Shown here: piece after piece, positions 7,882 to 16,373 of the stretch
How the letters are laid out: every line of letters begins with the position of its first letter
Position numbering within the stretch: position 1 is the first letter of the stretch
DNA from: Streptomyces sp. sk2.1
Lineage (GTDB): Bacteria; Actinomycetota; Actinomycetes; Streptomycetales; Streptomycetaceae
Length of the DNA stretch: 34,636 nt
Direction of reading: 5' to 3'
NCBI RefSeq assembly: GCF_008120935.1
Contig: NZ_RDBO01000020.1
Coordinates: 268,236-302,871 of the forward strand
Notes under the pieces: model-generated
What the model was told of the DNA's origin: nothing
The model's database searches: none
The model's input: the letters and a program-made list of their open reading frames with translations, nothing else
Made by a program: the position numbers and the translations under genes

Positions 7882-8832
7882 TCAGGTGATGTCGTCGTAA
7901 CCGTTCAGTCGGTCACGGTCCGAGTTCGCCTGCGAGGGCAGTGACCGGGTGGACGAGACCGGTTCGATCTCACCGATGTCCTCGGGCGTGAGGTCCAGGT
8001 CCGACGCCTCGTCGTCGGCCGGGCCCGCTGCCGCGATCCGCGCCTTGCGGCGGTCGTTGAGGAGCGCGATCGCCGTGGCCACGAAGTAGAGCGCCCAGAT
8101 CGGTACGGCGAGCATCAGCATGCTCACCGGGTCCGTGCTGGGAGTGGCCAGTGCGGCGAAGAGCGTGATGCCCATGATCATGCCCCGCCACCAACCCAGC
8201 ATCCGCTTGCCGGTGATGACCCCGCCCAGGTTCAGCATGACGAGCAGCAGGGGCAGTTCGAAGGAGAGACCGAAGACCACGACCATGCGTGTGATCAGGT
8301 CCAGCAGTTCGTCCAGCGGCAGCTGGTTGTCGAGGTCCGCCGGCGAGAACTCCAGCAGCACCCGGGACATCGTGGGCAGGGTCTTGTACGCGAAGAAGCC
8401 ACCCGCGAGGAAGAGCGGGAAGCCCGCGCCGACGAAGGCGAGGGAGTACTTCTTCTCGTGCTTGTGCAGCCCCGGTGCGACGAACGCCCACAACTGGTAG
8501 AGCCAGAGCGGCGAGGACAGGGCGAGACCCGCCATCAAGGAGACCTTGAGGGCGAGGGTGAACGGGGTGATCAGACCGTTCAGGACGATACGCGCGCAGG
8601 TACCGTCCTCCTTCTGCGAGAGTTCGGCGAAGCTGGACTCACAACCGACCGCCTTCAGCACGGGGTCGGTGAAGACCTCGATGATCTCCTTGTAGAAGAA
8701 CGCGGCAACGATCGTGACGACGACGATCCCGAGCAGCCCCTTGGCCAGCCGGTTACGCAGCTCACGCAGGTGCTCCACCAGGGGCATGCGGCCCTCTGGG
8801 TCCGTCTCCTGCTTGCGGGCAGACTTGAGCAA
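7882..8832 (-). CDS. tatC: Sec-independent (twin-arginine) translocase subunit TatC
   Basis: The product has 316 residues. The N-terminal EGRMPLVEHLRELRNRL is the conserved cytoplasmic TatC signature, and six membrane helices follow. TatC is the receptor for twin-arginine signal peptides and works with TatA-type proteins to export folded proteins across the membrane, a major route in Streptomyces. The start is TTG at 8832, supported by gagga six bases upstream. The extended charged C-terminus (about 60 residues rich in Asp/Glu and Ser) is longer than in enterobacteria. It lies 64 bases downstream of tatA, in the same operon. Confidence 0.97.
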   Translation of the reverse strand: MLKSARKQETDPEGRMPLVEHLRELRNRLAKGLLGIVVVTIVAAFFYKEIIEVFTDPVLKAVGCESSFAELSQKEDGTCARIVLNGLITPFTLALKVSLMAGLALSSPLWLYQLWAFVAPGLHKHEKKYSLAFVGAGFPLFLAGGFFAYKTLPTMSRVLLEFSPADLDNQLPLDELLDLITRMVVVFGLSFELPLLLVMLNLGGVITGKRMLGWWRGMIMGITLFAALATPSTDPVSMLMLAVPIWALYFVATAIALLNDRRKARIAAAGPADDEASDLDLTPEDIGEIEPVSSTRSLPSQANSDRDRLNGYDDIT

Positions 8833-8896
8833 CCCACGTCCTCATCTCGTGCAGCAGGCCCTCGCGATCAGGGCGCCTGCGTCGGCCCGTTTCTTG

Positions 8897-9190
8897 TCAG
8901 CGCTTGGTCGAGTCGGTCGGCTCCGCGACCGGACGCGAGCTGGTCACGTCACCGGGGGCGGCCTTGATCGTGCGCTGGGCGGTCTGGTCCTGGGCCGCGT
9001 CGTCGGCGGCCGGCTCGGCCGGGGTCGCCGACGGGGAGCCCTCGGACTTCATCGCCTTGGCTTCGCTCTTGAGGATGCGGGCCGACTTGCCGAGCGAGCG
9101 AGCCATGTCAGGAAGCTTCTTCGCGCCGAACAGCAGAATAACGACGACGAGGATCAGGATGATCTCGGGAGCGCCAAGCTTTCCGAACAT
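8897..9190 (-). CDS. tatA: Twin-arginine translocase subunit TatA
   Basis: The product has 97 residues. It shows the short N-terminal helix [18 protein letters not shown], the FG hinge and the amphipathic helix [16 protein letters not shown], followed by an acidic, Ala/Pro-rich tail. TatA oligomers form the translocation path recruited by TatC. The ATG at 9190 is chosen: gagaagg lies nine bases upstream and it gives the usual short N-terminus (MFGKLGAPE). The in-frame GTG at 9208 would overlap that ribosome site. No tatB-like gene is seen here; in Streptomyces tatB is usually elsewhere. Confidence 0.95.
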   Translation of the reverse strand: MFGKLGAPEIILILVVVILLFGAKKLPDMARSLGKSARILKSEAKAMKSEGSPSATPAEPAADDAAQDQTAQRTIKAAPGDVTSSRPVAEPTDSTKR

Positions 9191-9271
9191 ATGCGTGTAC
9201 CTTCTCACCGAGGCAGCAGGGGCGGGCGGATCGAACCTCGGACCGGACGTCCGACCTTCGTACTGTCAGCG

Positions 9272-9302
9272 ATCGTATCCCGCAGGAGTAAACACAGGGC
9301 AA
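9272..9302 (-). promoter_or_regulatory. Candidate tatA promoter
   Basis: On the minus strand, TTGCCC (9297-9302) and TACGAT (9272-9277) are spaced by 19 bases. The predicted start near 9265 would leave a leader of about 75 bases before tatA. The 10-bp palindrome cggacgtccg (9244-9253) lies within this leader. The spacing is slightly long, so this is tentative. Confidence 0.35.
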
Positions 9303-9464
9303 TACCCACGCATCCTTGCGGTTACGGCCCATGCCTCGCTCTCCGGGCCGCTTCAGCAGCGTACCCCTCCAGCCCGAGAAACTGGAGGCCGCGCCCGTCC
9401 CGATCCATTCACCCTGCTCACGGGGCGATTGGGAGCCGGAGGAGCACCGGGGGCGAGGGGTCCG

Positions 9465-9662
9465 TCAGCGCAGTGCCTCACCGGTGGCGGCCAGGTCGGT
9501 CGCCGCCCTTTCGAGGTCCTCCGCGGCCCGGTTGATGCGCTGCGTGGTCAGCGTCACCTGGCGCCCGAGGCGCTGGGCCTCGACGAAGACCTTGACGGCC
9601 AGCACGCCGAGGACGGCGATGCCGAGAAATCCCAGGGCGATGGCGAGCATGGGCCAGAACAT
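9465..9662 (-). CDS. Small one-helix membrane protein
   Basis: The product has 65 residues: one N-terminal membrane helix (about residues 3-23), then a charged, probably coiled-coil segment with regularly spaced hydrophobic residues (VTLTTQRINRAAEDLERAAT). I do not recognise a named family. The ATG at 9662 has gagg about nine bases upstream; a longer in-frame reading is Pro/Gly/Arg-rich and unlikely. It sits between a zinc-ribbon gene and tatA on the same strand. The pattern (single anchor plus coiled coil) resembles small DUF948-like or TatB-like anchors, but a Tat role is speculation. Confidence 0.7.
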   Translation of the reverse strand: MFWPMLAIALGFLGIAVLGVLAVKVFVEAQRLGRQVTLTTQRINRAAEDLERAATDLAATGEALR

Positions 9663-9771
9663 GCGCAGAGCCTCGATGTGTCTAGGGGGCGGAGCCTCGG
9701 GGCCGGTGCGGCGGGAGGCGTTCCGGTGACGGATGCGGAAGAGCGCCGGGAGGACGGGGCCGGGGCAGCCC

Positions 9772-10047
9772 TCAGGACCGGAGGCCGGTGTGGAGGCGCA
9801 GCGTCCGGACCCCGCCACCGGTGAGGAGTTCGACTATCCGCTCCCCCGCGGGCTTGCGCACGGCCGTGCCGCACCGGGGGCAGGTGAAGGAGTAGAACGT
9901 CGTGCGGCGGCTGGCGCCGACGGCGAGGCGCAGGGCGCCCGCCGCCAGCTCGAACCGTTCGCGGCAGTCCGGGCAGGCGGCCCTGAACCGCACGGACTCG
10001 GGCACCACCACGGTCGGGGCGTCCGACACCACGGACATATGGCTCAT
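9772..10047 (-). CDS. Small zinc-ribbon protein
   Basis: The product has 91 residues with two CxxC pairs, CPDCRERFEL and FTCPRCGTAV, about 29 residues apart, the spacing expected of a zinc ribbon. The C-terminal part (RIVELLTGGGVRTLRLH) is hydrophobic and basic. The start ATG at 10047 has gaggg a few bases upstream; a second ATG three codons later is possible. It begins 18 bases after pafC and is probably the third gene of the pafBC message. It might bind nucleic acid or a protein partner; the function is unknown. Confidence 0.75.
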   Translation of the reverse strand: MSHMSVVSDAPTVVVPESVRFRAACPDCRERFELAAGALRLAVGASRRTTFYSFTCPRCGTAVRKPAGERIVELLTGGGVRTLRLHTGLRS

Positions 10048-10065
10048 GTCTCCCTCGGTATCCGC

Positions 10066-11022
10066 TCAGACCGGGCCGTCGTACGCGGCGAGCGCCGCAC
10101 GGGCCGCCTCCCGCGCGCTCTGCGCCAGCTCCGGCGGGGAGACGATGCGGCCCTCCCCGCCCAGCCGCAGCGCGAGCCTGCGCAGCGAGGCCGGATCGGG
10201 GGTGCGCAGGGTGATGCGCAGCCCGCCGTCGGGCAGCTCCTGCGCGCTGTCGTGCGGGTAGTACTCGGCGACCCACCGTCCGCCGGGGCCCACCTCGACC
10301 ACGACCTCGGGGTCCTCGGCCGCCGGGTGGACGAGCCCTTCGGACAGGTCCCGCAGTTCCAGCTCGGGCGGGGCGGCCGGTTCGTCGAGGAGCCGGATCT
10401 CGGCCACCCGGTCGAGCCGGAAGGTGCGCCGGTCCTCGGAGGACCGGCACCACGCCTCCATGTACGTGTGCCCCACGGCGAACAGCCGGATCGGGTCCAC
10501 CTCGCGCTCGGTGAGTTCGTCGCGGGCGGGCGAGTAGTAGCGCAGCCAGAGCCGGCGGCGCTCGGAGATCGCCCGGTCGACGTCAGCGAAGACGCCGCCC
10601 TCCGACTCGAAGGTGACCGAGAGCCGGGAGCTCGCCGCGCCCGTCTCACCGGCCGCGGTCTCCAGCTTCGCGGTGGCCCGCAGCAGCGCCTGCCGGTCGC
10701 TCTCGCGCAGCCCGGGCAGCGTGGCCACGGCGCGGGCGGCCACCAGGAGCGCCGTCGCCTCGTCGGCGGCGAGCCGCAGCGGTGCGGCGACGTCGTCCGG
10801 GTTGTGCCACCAGATGCGGTCGCCGTCGGTGTCGATGTCCAGCAGGTCCCCGCCGCGGAAGCTCGTCCCGCACATGGGCAGTACGTCGAGGTCCGAGATC
10901 AGCTCGTCCTCGGTGATCCCGAAGGCGCGGGCCACGTCCTGGACGTGGGCACCGGGGCGCTCGCGCAGGTACGTCACCAGGGAGAGCATCCGGCGGGTCT
11001 GGTCGATCGCGTTCGTCGCCAT
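10066..11022 (-). CDS. pafC: WYL-domain transcription factor PafC
   Basis: The product has 318 residues: an N-terminal winged HTH (RRMLSLVTYLRERPGAHVQDVARAFGITED) and a WYL domain from about residue 150. Its WYL motif is divergent (HTYMEAW in place of WYL), while the conserved RRTFRLDRVAEI segment is kept. In mycobacteria PafB and PafC act together as the activator of the LexA-independent DNA-damage regulon; the name refers to the linkage with pafA and not to a pupylation activity. The ATG at 11022 has aggag seven bases upstream. It begins 17 bases after pafB, so the two are co-expressed. A much longer in-frame reading through pafB in another frame is a coding shadow. Confidence 0.92.
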   Translation of the reverse strand: MATNAIDQTRRMLSLVTYLRERPGAHVQDVARAFGITEDELISDLDVLPMCGTSFRGGDLLDIDTDGDRIWWHNPDDVAAPLRLAADEATALLVAARAVATLPGLRESDRQALLRATAKLETAAGETGAASSRLSVTFESEGGVFADVDRAISERRRLWLRYYSPARDELTEREVDPIRLFAVGHTYMEAWCRSSEDRRTFRLDRVAEIRLLDEPAAPPELELRDLSEGLVHPAAEDPEVVVEVGPGGRWVAEYYPHDSAQELPDGGLRITLRTPDPASLRRLALRLGGEGRIVSPPELAQSAREAARAALAAYDGPV

Positions 11023-11039
11023 GAGTACGCTCCTCCCCC

Positions 11040-11993
11040 TCAGTCCTTGGCCACGGCGCGCAGCCGCTCCACCACGTCGGCCCGCAGATCGGCGGGCTCC
11101 TCCACGACCACGTCCGGGCCGAACTCGACGAGCCAGGCGTCCAGGCCGTGTCCGTACGGAATCTCCAACTCGTCCCACCCGTTCCCGAGTTCCCGGACCG
11201 ACACGGCGCGCGAGCGCAGCGGGTAGCCGGCTCCGGTGCGCAGCCTGATCAGCGCGGTCCTGGTCGCCGTCTCCCCCGCCCAGCTCTCGACGGTCTCGCG
11301 GACGGTCACCACGTCGGGCACCTCCCTGGTGAACGCCCCGGCCCGGGAGCGGACCCGGCCGGTGATCCGGGAGAGCCGGAACACCCGCTCGGCCCCGCGG
11401 TCGCGGTCCCAGCCGGCCAGGTACCAGTGGCCGCGCCAGCACTCCAGCGTCCACGGTTCGACGTGGCGCTGTTCGGAGCGGGCCGCGTTGCCCTTGCGGT
11501 AGTCGAAGATCACCGGGCGGCGGTCCCGGCAGGCCAGCATCAGGGGTTCGAAGGCGGCCTCGTGGACGGGGATGCGCGGTTCGAGGGCACTGTGCACCTC
11601 GTACGTCTCCTCGGTCTCCGGCATGCCGGCGGCCCGCAGCTTCTGCAGCGCGCCGCTGGCGGCGCCGGCCAGCCGGGCCTGCTGCCAGACCTTGGCGGCC
11701 AGTCCGAGCGCGGCGGCCTCCTCGGCGTCCAGCGTGATCGGGGGCAGCCGGTTGCTGTCGCGGCGGGCGAGGTAGCCGATGTCGCCGTCCAGGTTCTCCA
11801 CGGTCTCGATGACCAGACCGAGCTCGCGCAGATCGTCCTTGTCGCGCTCGAACATCCGGTTGAAGGCGTCGTCGGAGCCCGCTTCCAGGTAGGCCTCGAT
11901 GGATCCGCGCAGCTCGCGCTTGCTGAGCGGGCGGCGGGTCCCCAGCAGGCACAGCGCCAGGTTCATCAGCCGCTCGGCCTTGGCAATCGCCAT
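11040..11993 (-). CDS. pafB: WYL-domain transcription factor PafB
   Basis: The product has 317 residues. The N-terminus (AKAERLMNLALCLLGTRRPLSKRELR) is a winged HTH. The WYL domain is canonical here: CWRGHWYLAGWDRDRGAERVFRLSRI, followed by the C-terminal WCX-type extension. PafB forms a functional pair with PafC and activates promoters carrying TGTCRGTG-N8-TANNNT after DNA damage (established in mycobacteria). WYL domains are thought to sense a nucleic-acid or nucleotide signal. The ATG at 11993 follows aaaggg by five bases. A promoter with an embedded perfect palindrome lies directly upstream. Two likely targets occur in the same window (before pup and before the RecB-family nuclease). Confidence 0.93.
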   Translation of the reverse strand: MAIAKAERLMNLALCLLGTRRPLSKRELRGSIEAYLEAGSDDAFNRMFERDKDDLRELGLVIETVENLDGDIGYLARRDSNRLPPITLDAEEAAALGLAAKVWQQARLAGAASGALQKLRAAGMPETEETYEVHSALEPRIPVHEAAFEPLMLACRDRRPVIFDYRKGNAARSEQRHVEPWTLECWRGHWYLAGWDRDRGAERVFRLSRITGRVRSRAGAFTREVPDVVTVRETVESWAGETATRTALIRLRTGAGYPLRSRAVSVRELGNGWDELEIPYGHGLDAWLVEFGPDVVVEEPADLRADVVERLRAVAKD

Positions 11994-12026
11994 CGGCGCC
12001 CTTTCTGTTTCGCTCTACGACGGTCG

Positions 12027-12054
12027 ACCGTACCGCTCCGCGCTGTCCGGACAA
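12027..12054 (-). promoter_or_regulatory. Candidate pafBC promoter with palindrome
   Basis: On the minus strand TTGTCC (12049-12054) and TACGGT (12027-12032) are 16 bases apart, giving a short leader before pafB. The -35 hexamer overlaps a perfect 10-bp palindrome TGTCCGGACA (12044-12053), which could be an operator. It does not match the PafBC motif at the right spacing, so autoactivation is not supported. Confidence 0.45.
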
Positions 12055-12057
12055 AAG

Positions 12058-12089
12058 CGAGGGCCCGTGCCTGATGGCACGGGCCCTCG
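12058..12089 (-). terminator. Hairpin terminator after the FKBP gene
   Basis: A perfect 14-bp stem (cgagggcccgtgcc / ggcacgggccctcg) with a tgat loop lies just downstream of the small FKBP gene and upstream of the pafB promoter. It separates the FKBP and pafBC transcription units. Confidence 0.85.
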
Positions 12090-12106
12090 TGTCGCACGGA
12101 TGCGGA

Positions 12107-12481
12107 TCAGACGGCGACCAGGTCGCAGACGAAGATCAGCGTCTCGCCGGGCGCGATGCGGCCGCCACCGGCGCCGCGGTCGCCGTACGCGAGGTGCGCC
12201 GGGATGATCAGCTGACGACGGCCGCCGACCTTCATGCCCTGCACGCCCTGGTCCCAGCCGGCGATGACCTGACCGGCACCGAGCTGGAACTCCAGCGGGC
12301 CGCCGCGGTTCCAGGAGGCGTCGAACTCCTCACCGGTGGAGAAGGCCACGCCCACGTAGTGGACGCGGACGGTGGCGCCCGCCTTGGCAACCGCGCCGTC
12401 GCCCTCCCAGATGTCCTTGATCTCCAGCTCGGCCGGCGGCTCGCCACCCGGGAAGTCGATCTCGGGCTTCTCGATGCTCAC
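12107..12481 (-). CDS. FKBP-type peptidyl-prolyl isomerase (cytosolic)
   Basis: The product has 124 residues, a single FKBP domain with no signal peptide. Key landmarks are VRVHYVGVAFSTGEEFDASW, PLEFQLGAGQVIAGWDQGVQGMKVGGRRQL, IPAHLAYG and LIFVCDLVAV; the Tyr, Asp, Phe and Trp pocket residues of FKBP12 are present. It should catalyse cis-trans isomerisation of peptidyl-prolyl bonds and bind FK506-like macrolides. It is the second gene after the FKBP lipoprotein (43-base gap) and is followed by a strong hairpin. FKBP genes are regular neighbours of pafA in Streptomyces; the reason is unknown. Confidence 0.95.
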   Translation of the reverse strand: MSIEKPEIDFPGGEPPAELEIKDIWEGDGAVAKAGATVRVHYVGVAFSTGEEFDASWNRGGPLEFQLGAGQVIAGWDQGVQGMKVGGRRQLIIPAHLAYGDRGAGGGRIAPGETLIFVCDLVAV

Positions 12482-12524
12482 TGACTTGCTCCTCTTGATG
12501 ATGAACTGGGCAACCGGGACAGTC

Positions 12525-13478
12525 TTACATCTTCGCCAGCAGGTCCACCGCGAAGACCAGCGTGGACTTGGCGGGGATGGTCTGCTGGGCCTTGTCGCCG
12601 AAGCCCTGGTCCGGCGGGATGACGAGCAGCACCCGGCTGCCGATCTTCTTGCCGACCAGCCCGTTCTTCAGGCCCTTCAGGGTGACCTGGGCGAGCGGGA
12701 AGGTCTGGGTCTTGCCCGCCGCATAGGTGCTGTCGAAGGTCTTGCCGTCCTTCCACGTCAGCCCGACGTAGTTCACGACGACGCTGTCGGTGTCCTTCAC
12801 GACCTCGCCGTCGGACTCCAGGATGTAGTTGGAGACCAGCTTCTTCGGCGGGTCGCTCTTGGCCGGGATGGTGACCTTGGGCGCCTTGCCGTCGGTGTTG
12901 GTGCCGACCTTCGGGAGGTCGATGTTGTCCTGGGCGACCTCGGTGCCCTTGGCGGAGGCCGGGATCTGCGTCGCCTTCAGGACGTCGACGACGAAGACGA
13001 GCGTGGCGTTGGGCTTGATGTCGCCCTGCCCCTGGGCGCCGTAACCGAGGTCCGGCGGGATGACCAGCTGGACCCGGCTGCCGACCTTCTGGCCGACGAG
13101 GCCCTTGTCCCAGCCCTGGATGACCATGCCGGCACCGAGGGTCAGGTCGAACGGCTGCTTGCGGTCGAAGCTGTTGTCGAACGGCTTGTCGGAGTCCCAG
13201 GACTGGCCGAGGTAGTTGACCTGGATCGCGTCGCCGTTCTTGAGCGTGGCGCCGTCTCCCTTGCTGACGACTCTGGTCTTCAGCTCCTTGGGCGGGTTGC
13301 CCGTGCCCTTGGCCAGGGTGGGCTTCTCCCCAAACTTCGCGCCCGCGGTGATCGCGGGGAAGCCGTCCTTCGACGGGGCGGAGGCGGAAACTGAATCGGA
13401 AGCGGAGCCCTTCTCGTCGCCGCAGCCCGATGCCAGCAGCAACAGGGGTACGACGAGAAGGCCGGCAAGTCGGCGCAC
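12525..13478 (-). CDS. Lipoprotein with two FKBP-type isomerase domains
   Basis: The product has 317 residues. The N-terminus VRRLAGLLVVPLLLLASGC is a lipoprotein signal with the acylated Cys at residue 19. A Ser/Ala-rich linker leads to two FKBP domains at about residues 60-165 (QVNYLGQSW...LTLGAGMVIQGWDKGLVGQKVG...IPPDLGYG) and 210-317 (VVNYVGLTWKDGKTFDSTY...IPPDQGFG). The second domain has lost the aromatic GWD segment (TLKGLKNGL), so it may be weak or non-catalytic. The GTG start at 13478 has gaggaa five to six bases upstream. It is likely anchored on the outer membrane face and helps fold exported proteins. A longer in-frame reading into the terminator region is rejected. Confidence 0.9.
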   Translation of the reverse strand: MRRLAGLLVVPLLLLASGCGDEKGSASDSVSASAPSKDGFPAITAGAKFGEKPTLAKGTGNPPKELKTRVVSKGDGATLKNGDAIQVNYLGQSWDSDKPFDNSFDRKQPFDLTLGAGMVIQGWDKGLVGQKVGSRVQLVIPPDLGYGAQGQGDIKPNATLVFVVDVLKATQIPASAKGTEVAQDNIDLPKVGTNTDGKAPKVTIPAKSDPPKKLVSNYILESDGEVVKDTDSVVVNYVGLTWKDGKTFDSTYAAGKTQTFPLAQVTLKGLKNGLVGKKIGSRVLLVIPPDQGFGDKAQQTIPAKSTLVFAVDLLAKM

Positions 13479-13535
13479 TGGTTCCTCAGATCTCAGACGG
13501 CACGGTTGATTGGGTCCCCGACACTCTAGGGCGTA

Positions 13536-13572
13536 CGCGGGGCCCCGTACGAGGAACGTACGGGGCCCCGCG
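13536..13572 (-). terminator. Hairpin terminator after pafA
   Basis: A perfect 15-bp stem (cgcggggccccgtac / gtacggggccccgcg) with a 7-nt loop lies 34 bases beyond the pafA stop. It ends the MFS-pafA unit before the FKBP operon. Confidence 0.85.
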
Positions 13573-13606
13573 TCGCGTCGTCGGCCGGGCTTTCTCCCGC
13601 GCCGGG

Positions 13607-14968
13607 TCACATACCCGCGATCAGCTTCTCGACACGGTCGTCCACCGAACGGAACGGGTCCTTGCACAACACGGTGCGCTGCGCCTGGTCGTTGAGCTTG
13701 AGGTGCACCCAGTCGACGGTGAAGTCCCGCCGCTGCTCCTGCGCCCTGCGGATGAAGTCGCCGCGCAGCCGCGCCCTGGTCGTCTGCGGGGGCACGGACT
13801 TGCCCTCGAAGATCTTCAGGTCGTTGCAGACGCGGGCGGCCTGCCCCTTGCGTTCCAGCAGGTAGTACAGACCGCGACGACGGTGGATGTCGTGGTACGC
13901 GAGGTCTATCTGGGCGACCCGCGGGTGCGACATGGTCATGTTGTGCTTGGCCCGGTACCGCTCGATGAGCTTGTACTTCATCACCCAGTCGATCTCGGTC
14001 TCGATCCGGTCGAGGTCCTCGGCCTCGACCGCGTCGAGCGTACGGCCCCAGAGCTCCAGCACCCGGGCGACCGTCCCGGTGCGGATGCCGCGGCGGTCGA
14101 CGAAGTCGACGGCCTTCTCGTAGTACTCGCGCTGGACCTCGATGGCCGACGCCTCGCGGCCGCTGGCCAGGCGCACCTTGCGCTGCCCGGTGGTGTCGTG
14201 GCTGACCTCGCGGATCGCCCGGATCGGGTTCTCCAGCGTCAGGTCCCGCATCACCGTGCCCGCTTCGATCATGCGGAGCACCAGGTCGGTCGCGCCGACC
14301 TTGAGCAGCATGGTCGTCTCGGACATGTTGGAGTCACCGACGATGACGTGGAGGCGGCGGTACCGCTCCGCGTCCGCGTGCGGTTCGTCACGCGTATTGA
14401 TGATCGGACGGGAACGCGTCGTCGCGGAACTGACGCCCTCCCAGATGTGCTCGGCACGCTGACTGACGCAGTAGACGGCGCCCCGGGGGGTCTGCAGCAC
14501 CTTGCCCGCGCCGCAGATCAGTTGCCTCGTGACGAGGAAGGGAATGAGGATGTCCGCGAGCCGGGAGAATTCACCGTGCCGGGCCACCAGGTAGTTCTCG
14601 TGGCAGCCGTAGGAATTCCCCGCGGAGTCGGTGTTGTTCTTGAAGAGATAGACGTCGCCCGCGATTCCCTCCTCGTGCAGGCGGCGTTCGGCGTCGACGA
14701 GCAGACCTTCGAGAATGCGCTCACCGGCCTTGTCGTGGGTGACCAGTTCGGTCAGGTTGTCGCATTCGGGGGTTGCATATTCCGGATGCGATCCCACGTC
14801 GAGGTAGAGGCGGGCGCCGTTCCGCAGAAAGACATTGCTGCTGCGGCCCCATGACACAACACGGCGGAAGAGGTAGCGCGCCACTTCGTCAGGGGACAGT
14901 CGGCGCTGTCCCCTGAACGTGCACGTGACGCCGTACTCGTTCTCCAGCCCGAAAATGCGGCGGTCCAT
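13607..14968 (-). CDS. pafA: Pup-protein ligase PafA
   Basis: The product has 453 residues, the usual PafA length. It belongs to the carboxylate-amine ligase fold related to glutamine synthetase: [12 protein letters not shown] at the N-terminus (Glu9), [13 protein letters not shown] with the catalytic Asp57, then [18 protein letters not shown] and [23 protein letters not shown]. It lacks the extra loop that marks Dop. It uses ATP to phosphorylate the C-terminal glutamate of Pup and links it to substrate lysines. It starts nine bases after the MFS gene and is probably co-transcribed with it, an odd arrangement for a ligase that works with genes about 5 kb away. A strong hairpin follows it. Confidence 0.98.
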   Translation of the reverse strand: MDRRIFGLENEYGVTCTFRGQRRLSPDEVARYLFRRVVSWGRSSNVFLRNGARLYLDVGSHPEYATPECDNLTELVTHDKAGERILEGLLVDAERRLHEEGIAGDVYLFKNNTDSAGNSYGCHENYLVARHGEFSRLADILIPFLVTRQLICGAGKVLQTPRGAVYCVSQRAEHIWEGVSSATTRSRPIINTRDEPHADAERYRRLHVIVGDSNMSETTMLLKVGATDLVLRMIEAGTVMRDLTLENPIRAIREVSHDTTGQRKVRLASGREASAIEVQREYYEKAVDFVDRRGIRTGTVARVLELWGRTLDAVEAEDLDRIETEIDWVMKYKLIERYRAKHNMTMSHPRVAQIDLAYHDIHRRRGLYYLLERKGQAARVCNDLKIFEGKSVPPQTTRARLRGDFIRRAQEQRRDFTVDWVHLKLNDQAQRTVLCKDPFRSVDDRVEKLIAGM

Positions 14969-14977
14969 GACTGAACA

Positions 14978-16237
14978 TTACGCCTGATGGCCTGAGCTGA
15001 AACCGGGTTCGACAGCACCGTTTCGATCATTTTCCGATCCCCGTACCGCAACTGCGGTGCGGCCGGGAACTGCCAGTACCCGTCCGGTGGTCAGCAGAAC
15101 GAGGAGTGCCGCCACTCCACCGGCCGCAGCGACGGCGAAACTCCACGCCGTGCCGCCCAGCTCGACGGCCGGGCCCGCCACGGCCGTTCCCACAGCGGCG
15201 CCCACCCCGAACGTCGTCACCAGCCAGGAGAACGCCTCGGTCACGGTGCCCCGCGGGGCGTGCCGGTCGACCACGATGAACGAACAGGCGATCGCGGGGG
15301 CCAGGAAGACCCCGGCCAGCGCCGCCAGCGCGGTCATGGCGACCACGCCCGGCGTCAGCATCAGCGGCAGGTAGCCCAGTGCCAGCAGGGCGACGATGAC
15401 CCGCAGCCGGCGCTCCGGGGCCCCGGCCCACTGCCGTGCCCCGTACACCGCGCCGCCGATCAGCGCGCCCAGCCCGAGCGCGGCCATCAGCCAGCCGTAC
15501 ACCGACTCGCGGCCGTGGTCGTCGGCGTAGGCCACGCCGGCCACCGTGATCGAGCCCAGCGCCAGTCCGACGAAGAAGAACGAGCCGAGCAGCACCAGCA
15601 GCCCCGGCGAGCGCAGCGCGCCCAGCCAGTGCGCCTCGCGGGGCGCGGAGCGCCAGGTGCGGGACGGCTCGGAGAGGACGACGGAGAGCGCCCCCAGCAC
15701 CCCCAGCACGTTGATGACGAGCAGGGCGGCGGCGGGCGACCAGAGCGAGACGAGCACCGTGACCAGGAGCGGGCCGAGGGTGAACATGACCTCCTGGGCG
15801 ACGGCGTCCATGGCGTACGCCCGGTGCACCCGGTCCTCGCCGCCCAGGACGCTCGGCCACAGGGCCCGCAGGCCGCCCTCCAGCGGCGGCGTGAAGAGTC
15901 CGGCCACGACGACCGCCCCGTAGGCCAGGGGCAGCGAACCGAGGCCCACCGCGGCCAGCAGGGCCATGCCCAGCGCCGAGACCACCGAGGCCGGGAGCTG
16001 GACGCGCGGCTGGCCGTACAGGTCCACGGCGCGGCCCAGCAGCGGCTGGCCGACGGCGGTGGACAGCCCGTACACGGCCGCGAGCGCGCCGGCGAGGGTG
16101 TAGCTGCCGCCCTCGGCCCGGGTGAAGAGCACGATCGCGATGTGGCCGGTACCGCTCGGCAGCCGTCCCAGCAGGGTGCCCGCCAGCAGCCGCGCGGCGT
16201 GTTTCGCCCGGAGGATGTCCAGATATCCCGCGGCCAT
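14978..16237 (-). CDS. Major facilitator superfamily transporter
   Basis: The product has 419 residues with about 12 hydrophobic helices, typical of MFS proteins; the loop after helix 2 (GQPLLGRAVDLYGQPR) is the family motif A region. The substrate is not predictable; a drug or small-metabolite exporter is the commonest role for this type. It begins with ATG at 16237 with only a weak ribosome site. It is divergent from a LacI-type regulator, which probably controls it, and it is followed at nine bases by pafA, so pafA may inherit that control (inference). Confidence 0.9.
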   Translation of the reverse strand: MAAGYLDILRAKHAARLLAGTLLGRLPSGTGHIAIVLFTRAEGGSYTLAGALAAVYGLSTAVGQPLLGRAVDLYGQPRVQLPASVVSALGMALLAAVGLGSLPLAYGAVVVAGLFTPPLEGGLRALWPSVLGGEDRVHRAYAMDAVAQEVMFTLGPLLVTVLVSLWSPAAALLVINVLGVLGALSVVLSEPSRTWRSAPREAHWLGALRSPGLLVLLGSFFFVGLALGSITVAGVAYADDHGRESVYGWLMAALGLGALIGGAVYGARQWAGAPERRLRVIVALLALGYLPLMLTPGVVAMTALAALAGVFLAPAIACSFIVVDRHAPRGTVTEAFSWLVTTFGVGAAVGTAVAGPAVELGGTAWSFAVAAAGGVAALLVLLTTGRVLAVPGRTAVAVRGSENDRNGAVEPGFSSGHQA

Positions 16238-16286
16238 GTTTCGTCGCCCCTCTCCCTCGGGCGCTCTTCGGCCACCCAGAGGTTTT

Positions 16287-16311
16287 ACGTATAACTTCGA
16301 GGCTCATACGT
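16287..16311. promoter_or_regulatory. Inverted repeat between MFS and LacI genes (possible operator)
   Basis: ACGTAT (16287-16292) and ATACGT (16306-16311) form an inverted repeat with 13 bases between, and each is part of a tacgta palindrome. The site lies in the 136-bp divergent intergenic region and overlaps possible -10 sequences on both strands (for example tataac at 16290-16295). A role as the operator of the LacI-type protein is inferred; most LacI operators are more compact. Confidence 0.45.
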
Positions 16312-16373
16312 ACCATGTGCCCAGTCCGCAGGTCCACCGCACAGCGCCTGCCCCGATCGGCCGGGAGGCCCGA

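Noticed and set aside
12027..12054. Autoregulatory PafBC motif before pafB
   Set aside because: TGTCCGGA resembles half of the motif, but no TANNNT follows at eight bases.
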